DNA of 64,000 nucleotides from positions 1,969,697-2,033,696 of the forward strand of contig OY282371.1 in assembly GCA_958295715.1 (NCBI GenBank), given 5' to 3'. The notes beneath the pieces were generated by a model, which made no database searches, was not told the DNA's origin, and saw only the letters and a list, made by a program, of their open reading frames with translations. The position numbers and the translations under genes were made by a program. Source of the DNA: an uncultured Dehalococcoidia bacterium. Its GTDB lineage: Bacteria > Chloroflexota > Dehalococcoidia > Lucifugimonadales > GCA-2712585. This document shows, piece by piece, positions 52,782-63,440 of this stretch (the first letter of the stretch is position 1; each line of letters starts with the position of its first letter).

Positions 52782-53666
52782 CTAACCGGCAAGCGGATTA
52801 TCCTCATCCATAGGCCGCCGTCCGCAGAACACGTGGTAGCGGCCCACCAACTCCGGCTCATAGTCCCCGCCGCCCGCCAACTCGCGCATCTCAGCCGTCT
52901 TGTCCCTGTACGGGACCGTGAAGCCGAAATACTGCGAGCAGTCCGCCGGCATCCCCGCCGCGCTCAGCATTATCACCCAACGGCCCCCTGGCTTCACGCA
53001 CACCAGCAGCTTCCGGACGGTCTCAACATCCACGCCCTCCAACCCGCCGAACATAGAGACCACCAGGTCATACCGGCACTCAGGGTAGAAGTTCTCTGCG
53101 CTACAGCAGAGGACCCGCCGCCGGTGAGCGGGAAACTTGGCCGCCAACTCCCGCAGCATCCCCTCCGAGCTATCGATGCCCGTGTACCGCTCCGGCATAA
53201 GCTCAGGCGCCATCTCCAGCAGAAGCCCCGTCCCGCAACCCACGTCCAAGACATCCAGCCCCTCCATAGAGCCGATGACGCTCATCACGCTGGCGATCTC
53301 GTCCGGGTGGCGCAAGTCCCGGCAAGAAGCGTCGTAGAGATGCGCGTACTCGTCCCACGGGTTCTCATAACGCCTGCGCTTCCGGTTTATGACCTCCGTC
53401 ACCGGCGGGGCAGCCCCCATGGTCCAGTAGTAGTATCCGTTAAGAGATAATTCCGTGTAGTTGTAATCCCCATAAAAGGCCCGCTCGCCCTCCGACTGGA
53501 TTACGCTTGCCGCGGCAGTGAACGCGTTATTGTCCGGCCAGCGCCTCCGGGTCGTGTAGAAGTGCGGGTTGTCTGCCATCGTCTTCGCAAACACGTACTC
53601 CGCATTCAACAAATTCCGCGCGGCGCCAAAAATGCGCCCCTGAACATCCTCCCAAACTCTACTCAT
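52782..53666 (-). CDS. Class I SAM-dependent methyltransferase
   Basis: A 294-residue protein. After an N-terminal region of about 110 residues, the Rossmann-fold core has LDVLDVGCGTGLLLEMAP (motif I), YTGIDSSEGMLREL, then YDLVVSMFGGLEGVD and LLVCVKPGGRWVIMLS. This is the pattern of type-11 methyltransferases, which act on small molecules, lipids or proteins. The N-terminus (FYTTRRRWPDNNAFTAAASVI, YYYWTMGAAPPVTEVINRKR) is aromatic-rich and unusual. A TATAAT box lies about 48 bases upstream on this strand. Substrate unknown. Confidence 0.82.
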   Translation of the reverse strand: MSRVWEDVQGRIFGAARNLLNAEYVFAKTMADNPHFYTTRRRWPDNNAFTAAASVIQSEGERAFYGDYNYTELSLNGYYYWTMGAAPPVTEVINRKRRRYENPWDEYAHLYDASCRDLRHPDEIASVMSVIGSMEGLDVLDVGCGTGLLLEMAPELMPERYTGIDSSEGMLRELAAKFPAHRRRVLCCSAENFYPECRYDLVVSMFGGLEGVDVETVRKLLVCVKPGGRWVIMLSAAGMPADCSQYFGFTVPYRDKTAEMRELAGGGDYEPELVGRYHVFCGRRPMDEDNPLAG

Positions 53667-53699
53667 ACACTTCTCCCGGCCTGCTTGCCCATTCTAGCA

Positions 53700-54358
53700 G
53701 ACTAAATCACAGTATTATATTGTAGGAAGGGGTCGCAAGATTACCCGCCGAATCCCGGCGCCTGTTCCCGACCTCCTATCCGTCATTCCCGCCCCCCCCT
53801 TTTCCGTCATTCCCGCGAAGGCGGGAATCCATCTTTCTTACCGCCCCTGCGACAGGACCACAGCCCGCCTGCGCGGGAAGGGCACGCGTGCCCACTTAGT
53901 TTTGAGAAGCGCTGGTTTTGGGATGTCGCCTTCCTGGATTCCCGTTTTCACGGGAATGACGGATGGGAGGCGCCTCTCAAAGGCCGCGCCGCCCGGATGG
54001 ATTCCCGCCTGCGCGGGAATGACGGAGGGGAGAGGGGAGTGCCGCCCGGAAAGGCCGCCTATCGCGGCGTTATAAACCCCACTCTGCTACCTTATTATAT
54101 GATAGGGGAAGGGGTCACAAGATTACCCGCCCAGGCCCGCCGCCTGTTCCCGCCGTTGAGGGCCGGCCTGGCGAAACCGAGGCCGGGGATGGATTCCCGC
54201 CTGCGCGGGAATGACGGAAAAGGGACAGCGGGAATCCAGAAGCCTCAACGCTGAACCAACGCTCTTCAAAACTAAGTGGGCGCACGCGCCCTTCCCGCCT
54301 GCGCGGGAATGACGGAGGGGAGGGGCGGGGGCGCCCGGAAAGGCCGCGGCCCTTGGCG
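53700..54358. repeat. Repeat-rich intergenic region with a duplicated AT-rich segment
   Basis: Two copies of a segment with ATTATAT, then GGAAGGGGTCrCAAGATTACCC and GGCGCCTGTTCCCG-like ends lie at about 53712-53770 and 54092-54150; a related GTTATAAACCCCACT piece also occurs at 52731-52745. Inverted-repeat copies are near 53803-53830, 53858-53905 (extended, diverged), 53935-53960, 53997-54025, 54190-54217 and 54250-54313 (extended). No gene is visible. Confidence 0.75.
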
Positions 54359-54388
54359 TTGACACCCACGGGGCCAACGGTCTATAAT
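54359..54388 (+). promoter_or_regulatory. Promoter of pyrG (TTGACA-18-TATAAT)
   Basis: Perfect consensus hexamers at 54359-54364 and 54383-54388 with an 18-base spacer. The 5' leader to the ATG at 54521 is about 125 bases. Confidence 0.85.
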
Positions 54389-54520
54389 CCCTTGGTCAGT
54401 CGCCTTGAGACGGGTTCCACGGCTTGAGGCAGAAGGTTCCCCAGGCGCGAAGGCCTGTCTTCAATTCAGTTCCCAAAACACCTTGATGTTCCCCAATGAT
54501 TAAGGTCTAACAGTTGGCCT

Positions 54521-56203
54521 ATGACCGCTAAGTACATCTTTGTCACGGGCGGAGTGGTCAGTTCCGTCGGCAAGGGGGTTGGGGTCGCCTCTATTGGACG
54601 CATCCTCAAGAGCCGCGGGGTGTCGGTGTCGGTAATGAAGCTAGACCCCTACCTGAACGTAGACCCCGGCACCATGTCGCCCTACCAGCACGGCGAGGTG
54701 TTCGTGACCACCGACGGCGGCGAAACGGACTTGGACCTGGGCCACTACGAGCGGTTCATCGACATCGAAGTGACCCGCGCCTCCAACCTCACCGCCGGCC
54801 AGGTGTACCTCTCCCTCATCGCCAAAGAGCGCAGGGGGGACTTTTTGGGGGGAACCATACAGGCCGTGTCCCACCTCACCAACGAGATAAAGGGACGCAT
54901 CCGCGCCCTCGCCGAGGAGTCGCGGGCCGACGTGGTGGTGGTGGAGGTGGGGGGCACCGTGGGAGACATCGAGGGGCAGCCCTTCCTCGAAGCCATCCGG
55001 CAGATGCGAAACGAGGTGGGCAGGGAGAACGTCTTCTTCATCCACCTAACCCTCCTGCCCTACATATCCGCCACGGGGGAGTTGAAGACCAAGCCGACCC
55101 AGCACAGCGTCAAGGAGCTGCGGAGCATCGGCATACAGCCCGACGCCATCATCTGCCGCAGCGACCACCCGGTTCCCGACGGCATCCGGGAAAAGATATC
55201 CCTATTCTGCGACGTGGCCAGGGACGCCGTTATCCCCCTCCTCACGGTGGACACCATCTACCGGGTCCCGCTGATACTGGAGGAGTGGGGCCTGGGCGAC
55301 CTGGTGACCCGCGCCCTCGGCCTCAAGGCCGCCGCCAGGGACATGCAGGACTGGGCCTCTATGGTGGAGACCATGCGCTCCCTGAAGGGGCGGCTCCCCA
55401 TAGCCCTGGTGGGAAAGTACGTGGAGCTTCCCGACTCCTACATATCCGTCAAGGAGGCCCTGCAACACGCCGGGCTCCACCACGGCCAGGAGATAGACGT
55501 GCGGTGGGTCCACGCCGAGGAGGTGGAGGAGAAGGGCCCCGATTCCCTCCTCAAGTCGGTCTGCGGCATCGTGGTGCCGGGGGGATTCGGGCCACGCGGC
55601 GTCGACGGCATGATAAAGACGGCCCGGTACGCCCGGGAAAACGGGGTGCCATACCTGGGCCTCTGCCTCGGCCTTCAGGTGATGGTGGTGGAGTACGCCC
55701 GCAACGTGCTGCACATGGCCGGGGCCAACTCCAGCGAGATGGAGCCGCGATGCCCCGACCCGGTGGTTCATATAATGCCGGAGCAGCAGTCGCACACCGA
55801 CAAGGGCGGGACCATGCGCCTCGGCGCCTACCCCTGCCGTCTGATGGAGGACACCGTGGCGCGGCGGGCCTACGGCGCGCCGGATATCGTGGAACGCCAC
55901 CGCCACCGGTTCGAACTGAACAACGCCTACAGGGAGCCGCTGGAGAACGCCGGGCTGCTGGCCAGCGGCCTCTCCCCCGACGGCGGGTTGGTGGAGATAT
56001 CGGAGGTTGACGGGCACCCCTTCATGGTGGGCGTGCAGTTCCACCCCGAGTTCCTTTCGCGCCCCAACCGGCCCCACCCCCTGGTGCGGGAGTTCGTCGG
56101 AGCGGCCATCGAGACCCTCCGAGAGGGGCACCAGCCATCCCTGCCCCTGGGCCGGGAGCAGATACCCGCGCGGCGGGAGTCCGCCGTTTACGCGGACAAC
56201 TGA
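54521..56203 (+). CDS. pyrG: CTP synthase
   Basis: PyrG aminates UTP to CTP with ATP and glutamine. The 560 residues open [18 protein letters not shown] (P-loop), then [24 protein letters not shown] and a synthetase domain with [12 protein letters not shown]. The glutamine amidotransferase domain has the catalytic cysteine in LGLCLGLQ and the late VGVQFHPEF. Motifs are complete and length is normal. The aldolase/transaldolase gene follows about 50 bases downstream. Confidence 0.97.
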   Translation: MTAKYIFVTGGVVSSVGKGVGVASIGRILKSRGVSVSVMKLDPYLNVDPGTMSPYQHGEVFVTTDGGETDLDLGHYERFIDIEVTRASNLTAGQVYLSLIAKERRGDFLGGTIQAVSHLTNEIKGRIRALAEESRADVVVVEVGGTVGDIEGQPFLEAIRQMRNEVGRENVFFIHLTLLPYISATGELKTKPTQHSVKELRSIGIQPDAIICRSDHPVPDGIREKISLFCDVARDAVIPLLTVDTIYRVPLILEEWGLGDLVTRALGLKAAARDMQDWASMVETMRSLKGRLPIALVGKYVELPDSYISVKEALQHAGLHHGQEIDVRWVHAEEVEEKGPDSLLKSVCGIVVPGGFGPRGVDGMIKTARYARENGVPYLGLCLGLQVMVVEYARNVLHMAGANSSEMEPRCPDPVVHIMPEQQSHTDKGGTMRLGAYPCRLMEDTVARRAYGAPDIVERHRHRFELNNAYREPLENAGLLASGLSPDGGLVEISEVDGHPFMVGVQFHPEFLSRPNRPHPLVREFVGAAIETLREGHQPSLPLGREQIPARRESAVYADN

Positions 56204-56254
56204 CGGAAAGGCCGTGACTATTTCAGCTATGCTGTGCTACCGTGGCGGACAATA

Positions 56255-56914
56255 ATGAAGCTATTTCTTGATACGGCAGACGTGGATGAGATTCGCCGCG
56301 GCGCCCGTTTGGGCGTCGTGAAGGGCGTGACCACCAACCCCTCCCTGGCGGCCAAGGCGGGAGTCGGCGGCATGGAGGGCTATAAGGCCGTGGTCCAAGA
56401 GATAGCGTCCATCATCGACGGCCCCATATCCGTTGAGGTGGTCAGCCCCGACGTGGAGGGGATGATAACCGAGGGCAAGGAGTACGCCACCTGGATACCC
56501 AACCCTTGGGTGAAGCTGCCCAGCACCGCCGCCGGCTTCGAGGCCATGAACGCCCTGTCCCGGGAGGGCATAGAGATAAACCAGACCCTCTGCTTCTCAG
56601 TCAACCAGGCCCTGTTGGGAGCCCAGGCGGGGGCCACGGCGGTCAGCCCCTTTGTGGGCCGCATGGATGACATCGGCCAGCGGGGGATGGGCCTGGTCGG
56701 CGAGATAGTCGCCGTGTTCCGTCAGCACGGCATCAAGACCCAGGTGCTGGCCGCCAGCATCCGGCACGCCTTCCACTGCGTCGAGGCGGCCAAGGCCGGC
56801 GCCCACATCGCCACCGTGCCCTATCCCGTTCTGGCGCAGATGGCCAAGCACCCCCTTACGGATATTGGCCTAGAGCGTTTCCTGGAAGACTGGCGCAGAG
56901 CGAACGCCCCCTGA
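56255..56914 (+). CDS. fsa: Fructose-6-phosphate aldolase/transaldolase, TalC type
   Basis: A 219-residue TIM-barrel enzyme of the short transaldolase group. It has [21 protein letters not shown], the Schiff-base lysine K87 in WVKLPST and the late [21 protein letters not shown]. It cleaves or forms sugar phosphates by dihydroxyacetone transfer; aldolase versus transaldolase activity cannot be settled from sequence. The ATG at 56255 is preferred over the upstream in-frame start at 56234 because family members begin MKLFLDTA. Confidence 0.92.
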   Translation: MKLFLDTADVDEIRRGARLGVVKGVTTNPSLAAKAGVGGMEGYKAVVQEIASIIDGPISVEVVSPDVEGMITEGKEYATWIPNPWVKLPSTAAGFEAMNALSREGIEINQTLCFSVNQALLGAQAGATAVSPFVGRMDDIGQRGMGLVGEIVAVFRQHGIKTQVLAASIRHAFHCVEAAKAGAHIATVPYPVLAQMAKHPLTDIGLERFLEDWRRANAP

Positions 56915-56959
56915 CGGAATCCCGCCCCAACCGCGGTTAAGCAAATTTTTGGAGAAAAC

Positions 56960-58288
56960 GTGACCCAAGTGACCACCACCAGACAGACCCTAGACGTATC
57001 GGAACTAGGACAGAAGAGCAAGGAAGAGCTGACGGACATCGCCCGGAAGCTGGGCCTGGAAAACGGCGCGGCATTCTCCGGCCTCCGCAAGGAGGACGTG
57101 GTCATCCGCATTGTCCACACCTTCGCCGACCAGCAAAACCTCCGCGGATGCGGGGTGCTGGAGACCATGAGCGACGGCTACGGCTTCCTCCGTCAGAACG
57201 GCCTCAAGGCCGGGCCGGGGGACATCTACGTCTCCCAGTCGCAGATCCGGCGCTTCGGGCTGCGGAGCGGCGACTCGGTGCGGGGACAGGTCCGGTCGCC
57301 CAAGGGCGGCGAGCGGTACTTCGGCCTGGTGCGCGTGGACCACGTCAACGGCCTCAAACCGGAGCAGGCCCGGGCGAGACCCGCCTTTGAGGAGTTGACC
57401 CCCATTTTCCCCGACCATCAGATAATCTTGGAAACGGTCCCCGATAACCTGACCACCCGCATGATAGACCTCTTCTCCCCCATCGGCCGGGGGCAGAGGG
57501 GCCTGATAGTGTCGCCCCCCAAGGCGGGCAAGACCACCATCTTGAAGCAGATAGCCGGCGGGGTCACGGCCAACGCCCCCGACATTCATATAATGGTGGT
57601 CCTCATCGGCGAGAGGCCGGAGGAGGTGACGGACATCCGGCGCTCAGTGAAGGGGGAGGTCTTCGCCTCCACCTTCGACGAGTCGGTGGAGGACCAGGTG
57701 CGGGTGGCGGACCTGGCCTTGGAGCGCGCCAAGCGCCTCGTCGAGTCCAACAACGACGTCCTTATACTGATGGACAGCATTACGCGGGCCACCCGGGCCT
57801 ACAACCTGGCCCTGCCCAGCAGCGGCCGGACCCTATCCGGCGGCATTGACCCCGTGGCCCTGTACCCGCCCAAGAAGTTCTTCGGCGCCGCCAGAAACGT
57901 GGAGCACGGCGGCAGCCTGACCATTATCGCCAACTGCCTGGTGGACACGGGCAGCAGGATGGATGAGGTTATCTACGAGGAGTTTAAGGGCACGGGCAAC
58001 ATGGAGTTGCACCTGGAGCGGAAGCTGTCGGAGCGGCGGATATTCCCGGCCATCGACATCGGACGGAGCGGCACCCGGCGGGAGGAACTGCTCTTTGACG
58101 AGACCACCGTCAAGAACATCTGGCTGCTCCGCAGGATGGTTGGCCTGCTGCTGGGAGACACGGGGAACTTCACCGACATTATCGAACGCGTGCAGGAGCG
58201 GCTGTCTAAGAGCAGGGGGAACGCGGAGTTCTTGGCCCGCCTGGCCAAGGAGGCCATGGAGGGCCGGGTCAGCGCCCGGCAGGGGTAG
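56960..58288 (+). CDS. rho: Transcription termination factor Rho
   Basis: A 442-residue helicase that ends transcription at Rho-dependent sites. It has the N-terminal Rho_N helices ([18 protein letters not shown]), the RNA-binding cold-shock-like domain ([20 protein letters not shown]...[25 protein letters not shown]) and the ATPase with P-loop PPKAGKTT. Also visible are [17 protein letters not shown], the Q-loop region [20 protein letters not shown] and the R-loop [23 protein letters not shown]. The start at 56960 follows a GGAGAAAAC site. It may be cotranscribed with the aldolase gene. Confidence 0.97.
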   Translation: MTQVTTTRQTLDVSELGQKSKEELTDIARKLGLENGAAFSGLRKEDVVIRIVHTFADQQNLRGCGVLETMSDGYGFLRQNGLKAGPGDIYVSQSQIRRFGLRSGDSVRGQVRSPKGGERYFGLVRVDHVNGLKPEQARARPAFEELTPIFPDHQIILETVPDNLTTRMIDLFSPIGRGQRGLIVSPPKAGKTTILKQIAGGVTANAPDIHIMVVLIGERPEEVTDIRRSVKGEVFASTFDESVEDQVRVADLALERAKRLVESNNDVLILMDSITRATRAYNLALPSSGRTLSGGIDPVALYPPKKFFGAARNVEHGGSLTIIANCLVDTGSRMDEVIYEEFKGTGNMELHLERKLSERRIFPAIDIGRSGTRREELLFDETTVKNIWLLRRMVGLLLGDTGNFTDIIERVQERLSKSRGNAEFLARLAKEAMEGRVSARQG

Positions 58289-58902
58289 CCGCCTAGCCGT
58301 CACGCCCGCGCCCCTAGCCGGTCGTCACTTCCCGCCGCTTTTTCCGTCATTCCCGCGTCCTTATCCGTCATTCCCGCGCAGGCGGGAATCCAGGAAGGCC
58401 ACGTCGCAAAGCCGACGCCTCAAGCCCCGGGCCTCGCTCGCCGGAGTGTCACTTCCCGCCGCTTTTTCCGTCATTCCCGTTTTTCCCTCCCGTCATTCCC
58501 GCGCAGGCGGGAATCCAGGAAGGCCACGTCGCAAAGCCGACGCCTCAAGCCCCGGCCCCTTATCCGTCATTCCCGCGCAGGCGGGAATCCATCCCCTCCC
58601 TCTAATCATATGAACGGCCAACCCAAACCCCTACGAGCAGCGGGCCGGAGGGCTGCCCACAAGGGCAACGCTTGGGGCTGAAGCGCTGGTTTTGCCATGA
58701 GGGGTTCCTGGATTCCCGTTTTCACGGGAATGACGGAGGGGAGAGAGGGAATGACGGAGGGGGGAGCCGGTCCCGCTTTGGAGCGGCCCCCTCCCATTGA
58801 CGAAAGGGGCCATGGGCGCTATTTTACTAACCCATTGTCCCTCCACTAGCCTCCGGCCAAGACGGGCCATCCACCCACACCCCCTTGGCCTAGTTAACCT
58901 AA
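58289..58902. repeat. Repeat-filled intergenic region with a duplicated block
   Basis: A block starting GTCACTTCCCGCCGC, containing an inverted repeat and ending CACGTCGCAAAGCCGACGCC, occurs twice (about 58322-58435 and 58448-58558). A GCGCAGGCGG copy follows at 58565-58592 and a GTTTTCACGGG copy at 58707-58735. No gene is visible. Confidence 0.8.
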
Positions 58903-59994
58903 ATGAGGCGGGATAGCATGTTCAAAGCCAGGGCCCTCATAATCTTGGGGTTCATTCTCCTGCTGAGCCTGCCCCTCGCCGCCGTTCAAGGGGCAGGCCA
59001 CTCATTGGCTGAGGCTAAGGGAAGCATAACCGTTTCCGACTACATGGCCTTCAGCGACCGCGTAACCTTCGACATCCAGGGCGCGGTTTCGCCGGGCGCC
59101 GGCAAGACCTTGGAGGGTTGGCTGGTCGCAAGCGAAAGCGGCGACAGGGTCAGCGCCGGCGTGATGACGGCCGGCCCCCGCGGCAACATCAGGCATTCTT
59201 GGAACTCCCCCGGTGGGGAGAACCTCTTTGAACAGGGATACGACACGGTGATTATAACCGTGGAGCCGTCGCCGGACACCAACGCCGCCCCATCGGACGA
59301 GGTGGCCTACTCCTACACCATCCCCGGCCACACCCTAACGGTGGCGCGCCACCTCGTCTCCCACGGCCCGCCGCCGGACAACGACCCGGAGGCCCCCGGC
59401 CTGCTCACCCTCTTGCAGGACGAGTTGTCGGCCGCCCTAGCCCTGGCCAGGACCGCCAAGAACGCGGACACCCTCGAATCCATGAAGACCTCCGTCCAAC
59501 AGATAGTTGACATGATAGAGGGGGACGAGGGAATCCTGCGCCATGAGACCGAGGTCCACACCGAAGCCCTGAGAGAGCGGTCAAACGACCCGGTGGTCCT
59601 CGCCAACCTGGACTTGGTGCACGCCTATGAAACCAACGCCGAGACGTGGACACTGGAAGCCCTAGACCATGCAAAGGTTATCCTGGAGGAAACCCGCCTG
59701 GACATAGCCAAGATCTTCATAAACATCGTCATCGGCAACCTCGAGGCCGCAAGAAACGGGGCCATGGGCGGCAAGGGCGGCATAAAGCAGGCCTACCAGG
59801 CGGCTCAGAAGATAGCGACCTTCAGCGTTCCCGCCTACGCGCTGCCCACGCCCCCGGCTCCCCCGCCGCCGCCCGACACGGGCGACACGCCCTTCTCCAC
59901 ACTGGCGCAGGCGACCTTGTTGATTGCCCTGGCGACCCTTGGCTTAGGCGCCCTCCTCTATTGGAAGCGGCCCTCGGCGGCCGACGGCGCCTAG
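58903..59994 (+). CDS. Secreted protein with C-terminal membrane anchor
   Basis: A 363-residue protein with a signal peptide (ALIILGFILLLSLPLAAVQGAG). A beta-rich first domain (TFDIQGAVSPGAGKTLEGWLVASESGDRVSAGVMTAGP) loosely resembles the C-terminal domain of RskA-type anti-sigma factors. A helical middle follows (about 170-290). The end is a Pro-rich stretch, PPDTGDT, a hydrophobic helix (ALATLGLGALLYW) and a short basic tail. That end looks like a sortase-type sorting signal, although not a canonical LPXTG. A second start at 58918 is possible. Function unknown. Confidence 0.65.
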   Translation: MRRDSMFKARALIILGFILLLSLPLAAVQGAGHSLAEAKGSITVSDYMAFSDRVTFDIQGAVSPGAGKTLEGWLVASESGDRVSAGVMTAGPRGNIRHSWNSPGGENLFEQGYDTVIITVEPSPDTNAAPSDEVAYSYTIPGHTLTVARHLVSHGPPPDNDPEAPGLLTLLQDELSAALALARTAKNADTLESMKTSVQQIVDMIEGDEGILRHETEVHTEALRERSNDPVVLANLDLVHAYETNAETWTLEALDHAKVILEETRLDIAKIFINIVIGNLEAARNGAMGGKGGIKQAYQAAQKIATFSVPAYALPTPPAPPPPPDTGDTPFSTLAQATLLIALATLGLGALLYWKRPSAADGA

Positions 59995-60021
59995 GCGCGG
60001 CGTCAAACCGCAGAAACTCGC

Positions 60022-60054
60022 GAGGGGCTGTCCGCCGGGGGTGGATAGCCCCTC
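60022..60054 (+). terminator. Hairpin between the anchored protein and the dihydropyrimidinase gene
   Basis: GAGGGGCTGTCC / GGATAGCCCCTC pair with a 9-base loop, one G-U pair. A weak T run follows on the plus strand. It lies between convergent genes and might act on both strands. Confidence 0.55.
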
Positions 60055-60084
60055 TCAGTTATTGAAAGCGACAGCGCGTGACCC

Positions 60085-61521
60085 TTAGCACACCGGCCTT
60101 GCCAGGACCTCCGGCGCGACCCGGCGGCTGAGCCACCGCCCGTCGGACGAACTGCCCACCAGGGCCCCGTCCTCCACGATGACCTTGCCCCTCAACATAG
60201 TCAGCGTGGGATAGCCCTGACACCGGAACCCCTCCCAAATGCTGTAATCGGAATCAGCGTGGAGGTCATCCAGGGTGAGGGTCTTATCCACGGCGGGGTC
60301 TATAAACACCAGGTCGGCGTCGCTGCCGGCGGCGATGACCCCCTTGCGCGGGTAGAGGCCCAGGATCTTCGCCGCGTTGGTGGAGGTGATGTCGGCAAAC
60401 CGGTTCAGCGACATCCCCCCCTGGGAAACGAACTTGGTGAAGGCCACGGGCAGCCTCGTCTCAATGCCGTTATGCCCGCCGCACACGGATTCCACGGTCT
60501 GCCCCCAGAACTTCACGTCCTTATAGGTGGTGTACTCGTCGGTGGCCGTAGTGGACACCCGCCCATCCTCCAACCCCAACTTCAGGGCGTCGCGGTCAGA
60601 GGCGTACTTAATGGCGGGGTAGGTGTGTATCCTAGTGCCGTTGGGCTTCCTGTAATCGTCGCAGGTGAACTCCAGATAGTTGTGAAGGGCCTCGCCGTAG
60701 ACCGGCTGTCCCCGGTCCCGGGCCTCCCCCACGGCGGCCACCCCCTCCTTGGCGGTGACGTGAACAAAGTAGACGCCCACCTCGGCGTGCTCAGCCATGC
60801 GTATGACCTTGCGGAAGGACACGTCCTCGGAGATATTGCTGTGGACCAGGTGCAGGTTGTAACCCTGGTCGCGGCCCTCCCGCTTCAGCTTCTCCTCCAT
60901 GTAGACAACCATGTCGTCGTCCTCGGCGTGAACGGCCATGATGCCGCCCTGCCGTCCCACCTCTTGGAAGATGGCCTGGAGGTGGCCGTAGGGAACCCTG
61001 CCGGCGAAGGTGGTGAATATCTTGAAGCTGGCTTGGCCGCTCTGGACGGCCTCCCCTATCTCGCCAATGGTCTGAGGCCCTACCTGCCCCGCCAGGATGT
61101 AGTGGTAAGCGAAGTCGGTGTAGCTGTGCCCGTCGAAGGCCTGCCGCCGGGACTCCAGCTGGCGCATAATCGGGTCCGTGGGAACGGGAACGTCGGGGGT
61201 CACGGGAAGCGAGCCTGCGAAGTCCAACAGGGTGGTGACGCCGCCGAAGGCCGCGGCGCGGGTGGCGGCCTCCGGGGGTTGGGTGAACACCTCCGGGCGT
61301 CCGGCCCACCGCTCCGGCACCGGGATGCCGATGTGGGTGTGGGGCTCAATGCCGCCGGGCAGCACAATCTTGCCCGTGGCGTCTATGACCCGCCGGGCCT
61401 CGGCCTCCAAAACGCCCGGGTGGGCCAACGCGGCTATCTTCCCGTCCAGAATGGCCACGTCCACGTCCGACACACCCTGGGGCGTAACCACCCTTCCTCC
61501 TCTGACTATGGCGTCTAGCAT
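60085..61521 (-). CDS. Dihydropyrimidinase/hydantoinase-family amidohydrolase
   Basis: A 478-residue cyclic amidohydrolase. It has LPGGIEPHTHIGIP with the HxH pair, a carbamylated-lysine motif SFKIFTTFAG, AVHAEDDD and YFVHVTAKEGV. The C-terminal STNAAKILGLYPRKGVIAAGSDADLVFIDP is the usual amidohydrolase ending. Dihydropyrimidinases open dihydrouracil or hydantoin rings. The exact substrate is uncertain and an allantoinase- or phenylhydantoinase-type role is possible. The ATG at 61521 follows a GGGAGGTGGGC site. The NAD synthetase gene diverges 154 bases away. Confidence 0.88.
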   Translation of the reverse strand: MLDAIVRGGRVVTPQGVSDVDVAILDGKIAALAHPGVLEAEARRVIDATGKIVLPGGIEPHTHIGIPVPERWAGRPEVFTQPPEAATRAAAFGGVTTLLDFAGSLPVTPDVPVPTDPIMRQLESRRQAFDGHSYTDFAYHYILAGQVGPQTIGEIGEAVQSGQASFKIFTTFAGRVPYGHLQAIFQEVGRQGGIMAVHAEDDDMVVYMEEKLKREGRDQGYNLHLVHSNISEDVSFRKVIRMAEHAEVGVYFVHVTAKEGVAAVGEARDRGQPVYGEALHNYLEFTCDDYRKPNGTRIHTYPAIKYASDRDALKLGLEDGRVSTTATDEYTTYKDVKFWGQTVESVCGGHNGIETRLPVAFTKFVSQGGMSLNRFADITSTNAAKILGLYPRKGVIAAGSDADLVFIDPAVDKTLTLDDLHADSDYSIWEGFRCQGYPTLTMLRGKVIVEDGALVGSSSDGRWLSRRVAPEVLARPVC

Positions 61522-61675
61522 AAAGCCCACCTCCCTTCCGTTGATATTTGGATGTTATGTCCGCAGGCCATCCGCGTCAAGCTGGGCGGGGAACCGGTTA
61601 ATGGGATGGGGCCGCCGTGCTATACTCTTGGCGCAATTCGCCGGACGAAATTCGCAGGAAAAGAGGAGCGCGCCC

Positions 61676-63319
61676 ATGTTTCGCGTGGCCCTAGCCCAAA
61701 TGAACTCCGCCGTGGGAGACCTGGAGGGCAATACGCAAAAGATCCTCCGGTTCGTGGAGAAGGCCAGGTCCCGGGGGGCCGACCTGGCGGCCTTCCCTGA
61801 AATGGCCGTCACCGGCTACCCGGCCGAGGACCTTCTCTTCAACGCCGCCTTCATCCAGGACAACCTGAAGGCCGTGGAGCGGGTCGTCCAAGGCTCCAAG
61901 GGGTTGGCCGTGGCGGTGGGACACGTCGACTCCGGCGACGGCATCTACAACGCCGCGGCCGTGGCCCGCGACGGCCGGTTGGCCGGGGTGCACCACAAGA
62001 TGCTGCTTCCCACCTACGGCGTCTTCGACGAGGACCGCTACTTCCGCCGCGGCTCCGCCTGCCCCGTCTACGCCATCGGCGGCGTGACGGTTGGGGTGAA
62101 CGTCTGCGAGGACGGCTGGTTCGCCGAGGGGCCAATGCGGTATCAAGGCGAGGCCGGCGCCGCCCTGGCCGTCAACCTCAGCGCCTCCCCCTACCACGTG
62201 GGAAAGCAGCGGGAACGGGAGGCGGTGATGTCCGCCCGCGCCGTGGAGAACGGCTTCTACGTTGCTTATGTCAACTCCGTGGGGGGACAGGACGAGTTGG
62301 TGTTCGACGGCGGCAGCGTCGTCATCGACCAAAAAGGGAGGCTCCTGGCCCGCGGCAAGCAGTTCGAGGAGGACCTGGTCATCGTGGACCTGCCCCTTGA
62401 CGGGGCGGCGCCTGACCCCGGGGAACGCCCCGCCCCGCAACCGCCGCCAGTCCACCAACTGCTGGAGGAGGAGGCCGAGGTCTACGGCGCCCTGGTGACC
62501 GGCCTCCGCGACTACGTGAGAAAGAGCGGCTTCTCCACGGTGATAGTCGGCCTGTCGGGAGGGATTGACTCGGCCCTGACCGCCTGCATCGGCAGGGACG
62601 CCCTGGGGCCGGAGGGCGTTAAGGCCCTGGCCATGCCCTCCCGCTACTCCAGCAGGGGAAGCCTGTCAGACGCCGAGGCCCTGGCTCAGAACCTGGGCGT
62701 GGAGCTTTGGACCATTCCCATCGAGGCGGGGCACCGGGCCATGCTGGAGATGCTGGAGGAGACCTTTCGCGGCACCGAGCCAGGCGTGGCCGAGGAGAAC
62801 GTGCAGTCGCGCATCCGCGGCAACCTGCTCATGGCCGTCTCCAACAAGTTCGGATGGCTGGTCCTGACCACGGGCAACAAGAGCGAGATGGCCATGGGAT
62901 ACGCCACCCTCTACGGCGACATGGCGGGCGGTTTCGCCGTCCTCAAAGACGTTCCCAAGACCTTGGTGTACCGGCTGGCCCGTTGGCGCAACCGGGGAGG
63001 GCATCCTTCCAACGTCATCCCCCAAAGCGTCATGGACAAGCCCCCCAGCGCCGAGCTTAAACCCGGCCAGAAGGATGAGGACACGCTGCCTCCCTACCCG
63101 GTCTTGGACGGGGTGATTAAGGCGTACGTGGAGGAGGCGCGGAGCTACCAGGAGATTGTGGGCCTGGGCTACGACCCGCAGGTGGCCAGGCAGGTCATCG
63201 CCGCCGTGGACAGGAGCGAGCACAAGCGGCGTCAGGCCCCGCCGGGGGTGAAGATCACCCGCAAGGCCTTCGGCAAGGACCGCCGTCTGCCCATCGTCAA
63301 CCGCTACCGCCAGTTTTAA
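61676..63319 (+). CDS. nadE: Glutamine-dependent NAD+ synthetase
   Basis: NadE converts nicotinate adenine dinucleotide to NAD+, using ammonia from its own glutaminase domain. Residues 1-250 form a nitrilase-like domain: AFPEMAVTGYP (Glu), HHKMLLPTYGVFDE (Lys) and VNVCEDGWF (Cys). The synthetase domain has the P-loop VGLSGGIDSALT, LTTGNKSEMAMGYATLYGDMAGGFAVL and the end FGKDRRLPIVNRYRQF. The 547-residue length is normal. The ATG at 61676 follows AAGAGGAG. A TATACT at 61621-61626 could be its -10 box. Confidence 0.96.
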   Translation: MFRVALAQMNSAVGDLEGNTQKILRFVEKARSRGADLAAFPEMAVTGYPAEDLLFNAAFIQDNLKAVERVVQGSKGLAVAVGHVDSGDGIYNAAAVARDGRLAGVHHKMLLPTYGVFDEDRYFRRGSACPVYAIGGVTVGVNVCEDGWFAEGPMRYQGEAGAALAVNLSASPYHVGKQREREAVMSARAVENGFYVAYVNSVGGQDELVFDGGSVVIDQKGRLLARGKQFEEDLVIVDLPLDGAAPDPGERPAPQPPPVHQLLEEEAEVYGALVTGLRDYVRKSGFSTVIVGLSGGIDSALTACIGRDALGPEGVKALAMPSRYSSRGSLSDAEALAQNLGVELWTIPIEAGHRAMLEMLEETFRGTEPGVAEENVQSRIRGNLLMAVSNKFGWLVLTTGNKSEMAMGYATLYGDMAGGFAVLKDVPKTLVYRLARWRNRGGHPSNVIPQSVMDKPPSAELKPGQKDEDTLPPYPVLDGVIKAYVEEARSYQEIVGLGYDPQVARQVIAAVDRSEHKRRQAPPGVKITRKAFGKDRRLPIVNRYRQF

Positions 63320-63440
63320 GGCCGCCGGCCCCGGACTCCCCGCTTCCGCGGAAACGCCCGGTGGCGCGAATATCTCTGCTTGTTGACTGCGCGGCCTGAT
63401 GGTAACATCCTCATAACAAACAACTGCATGGAGGCGTCTG

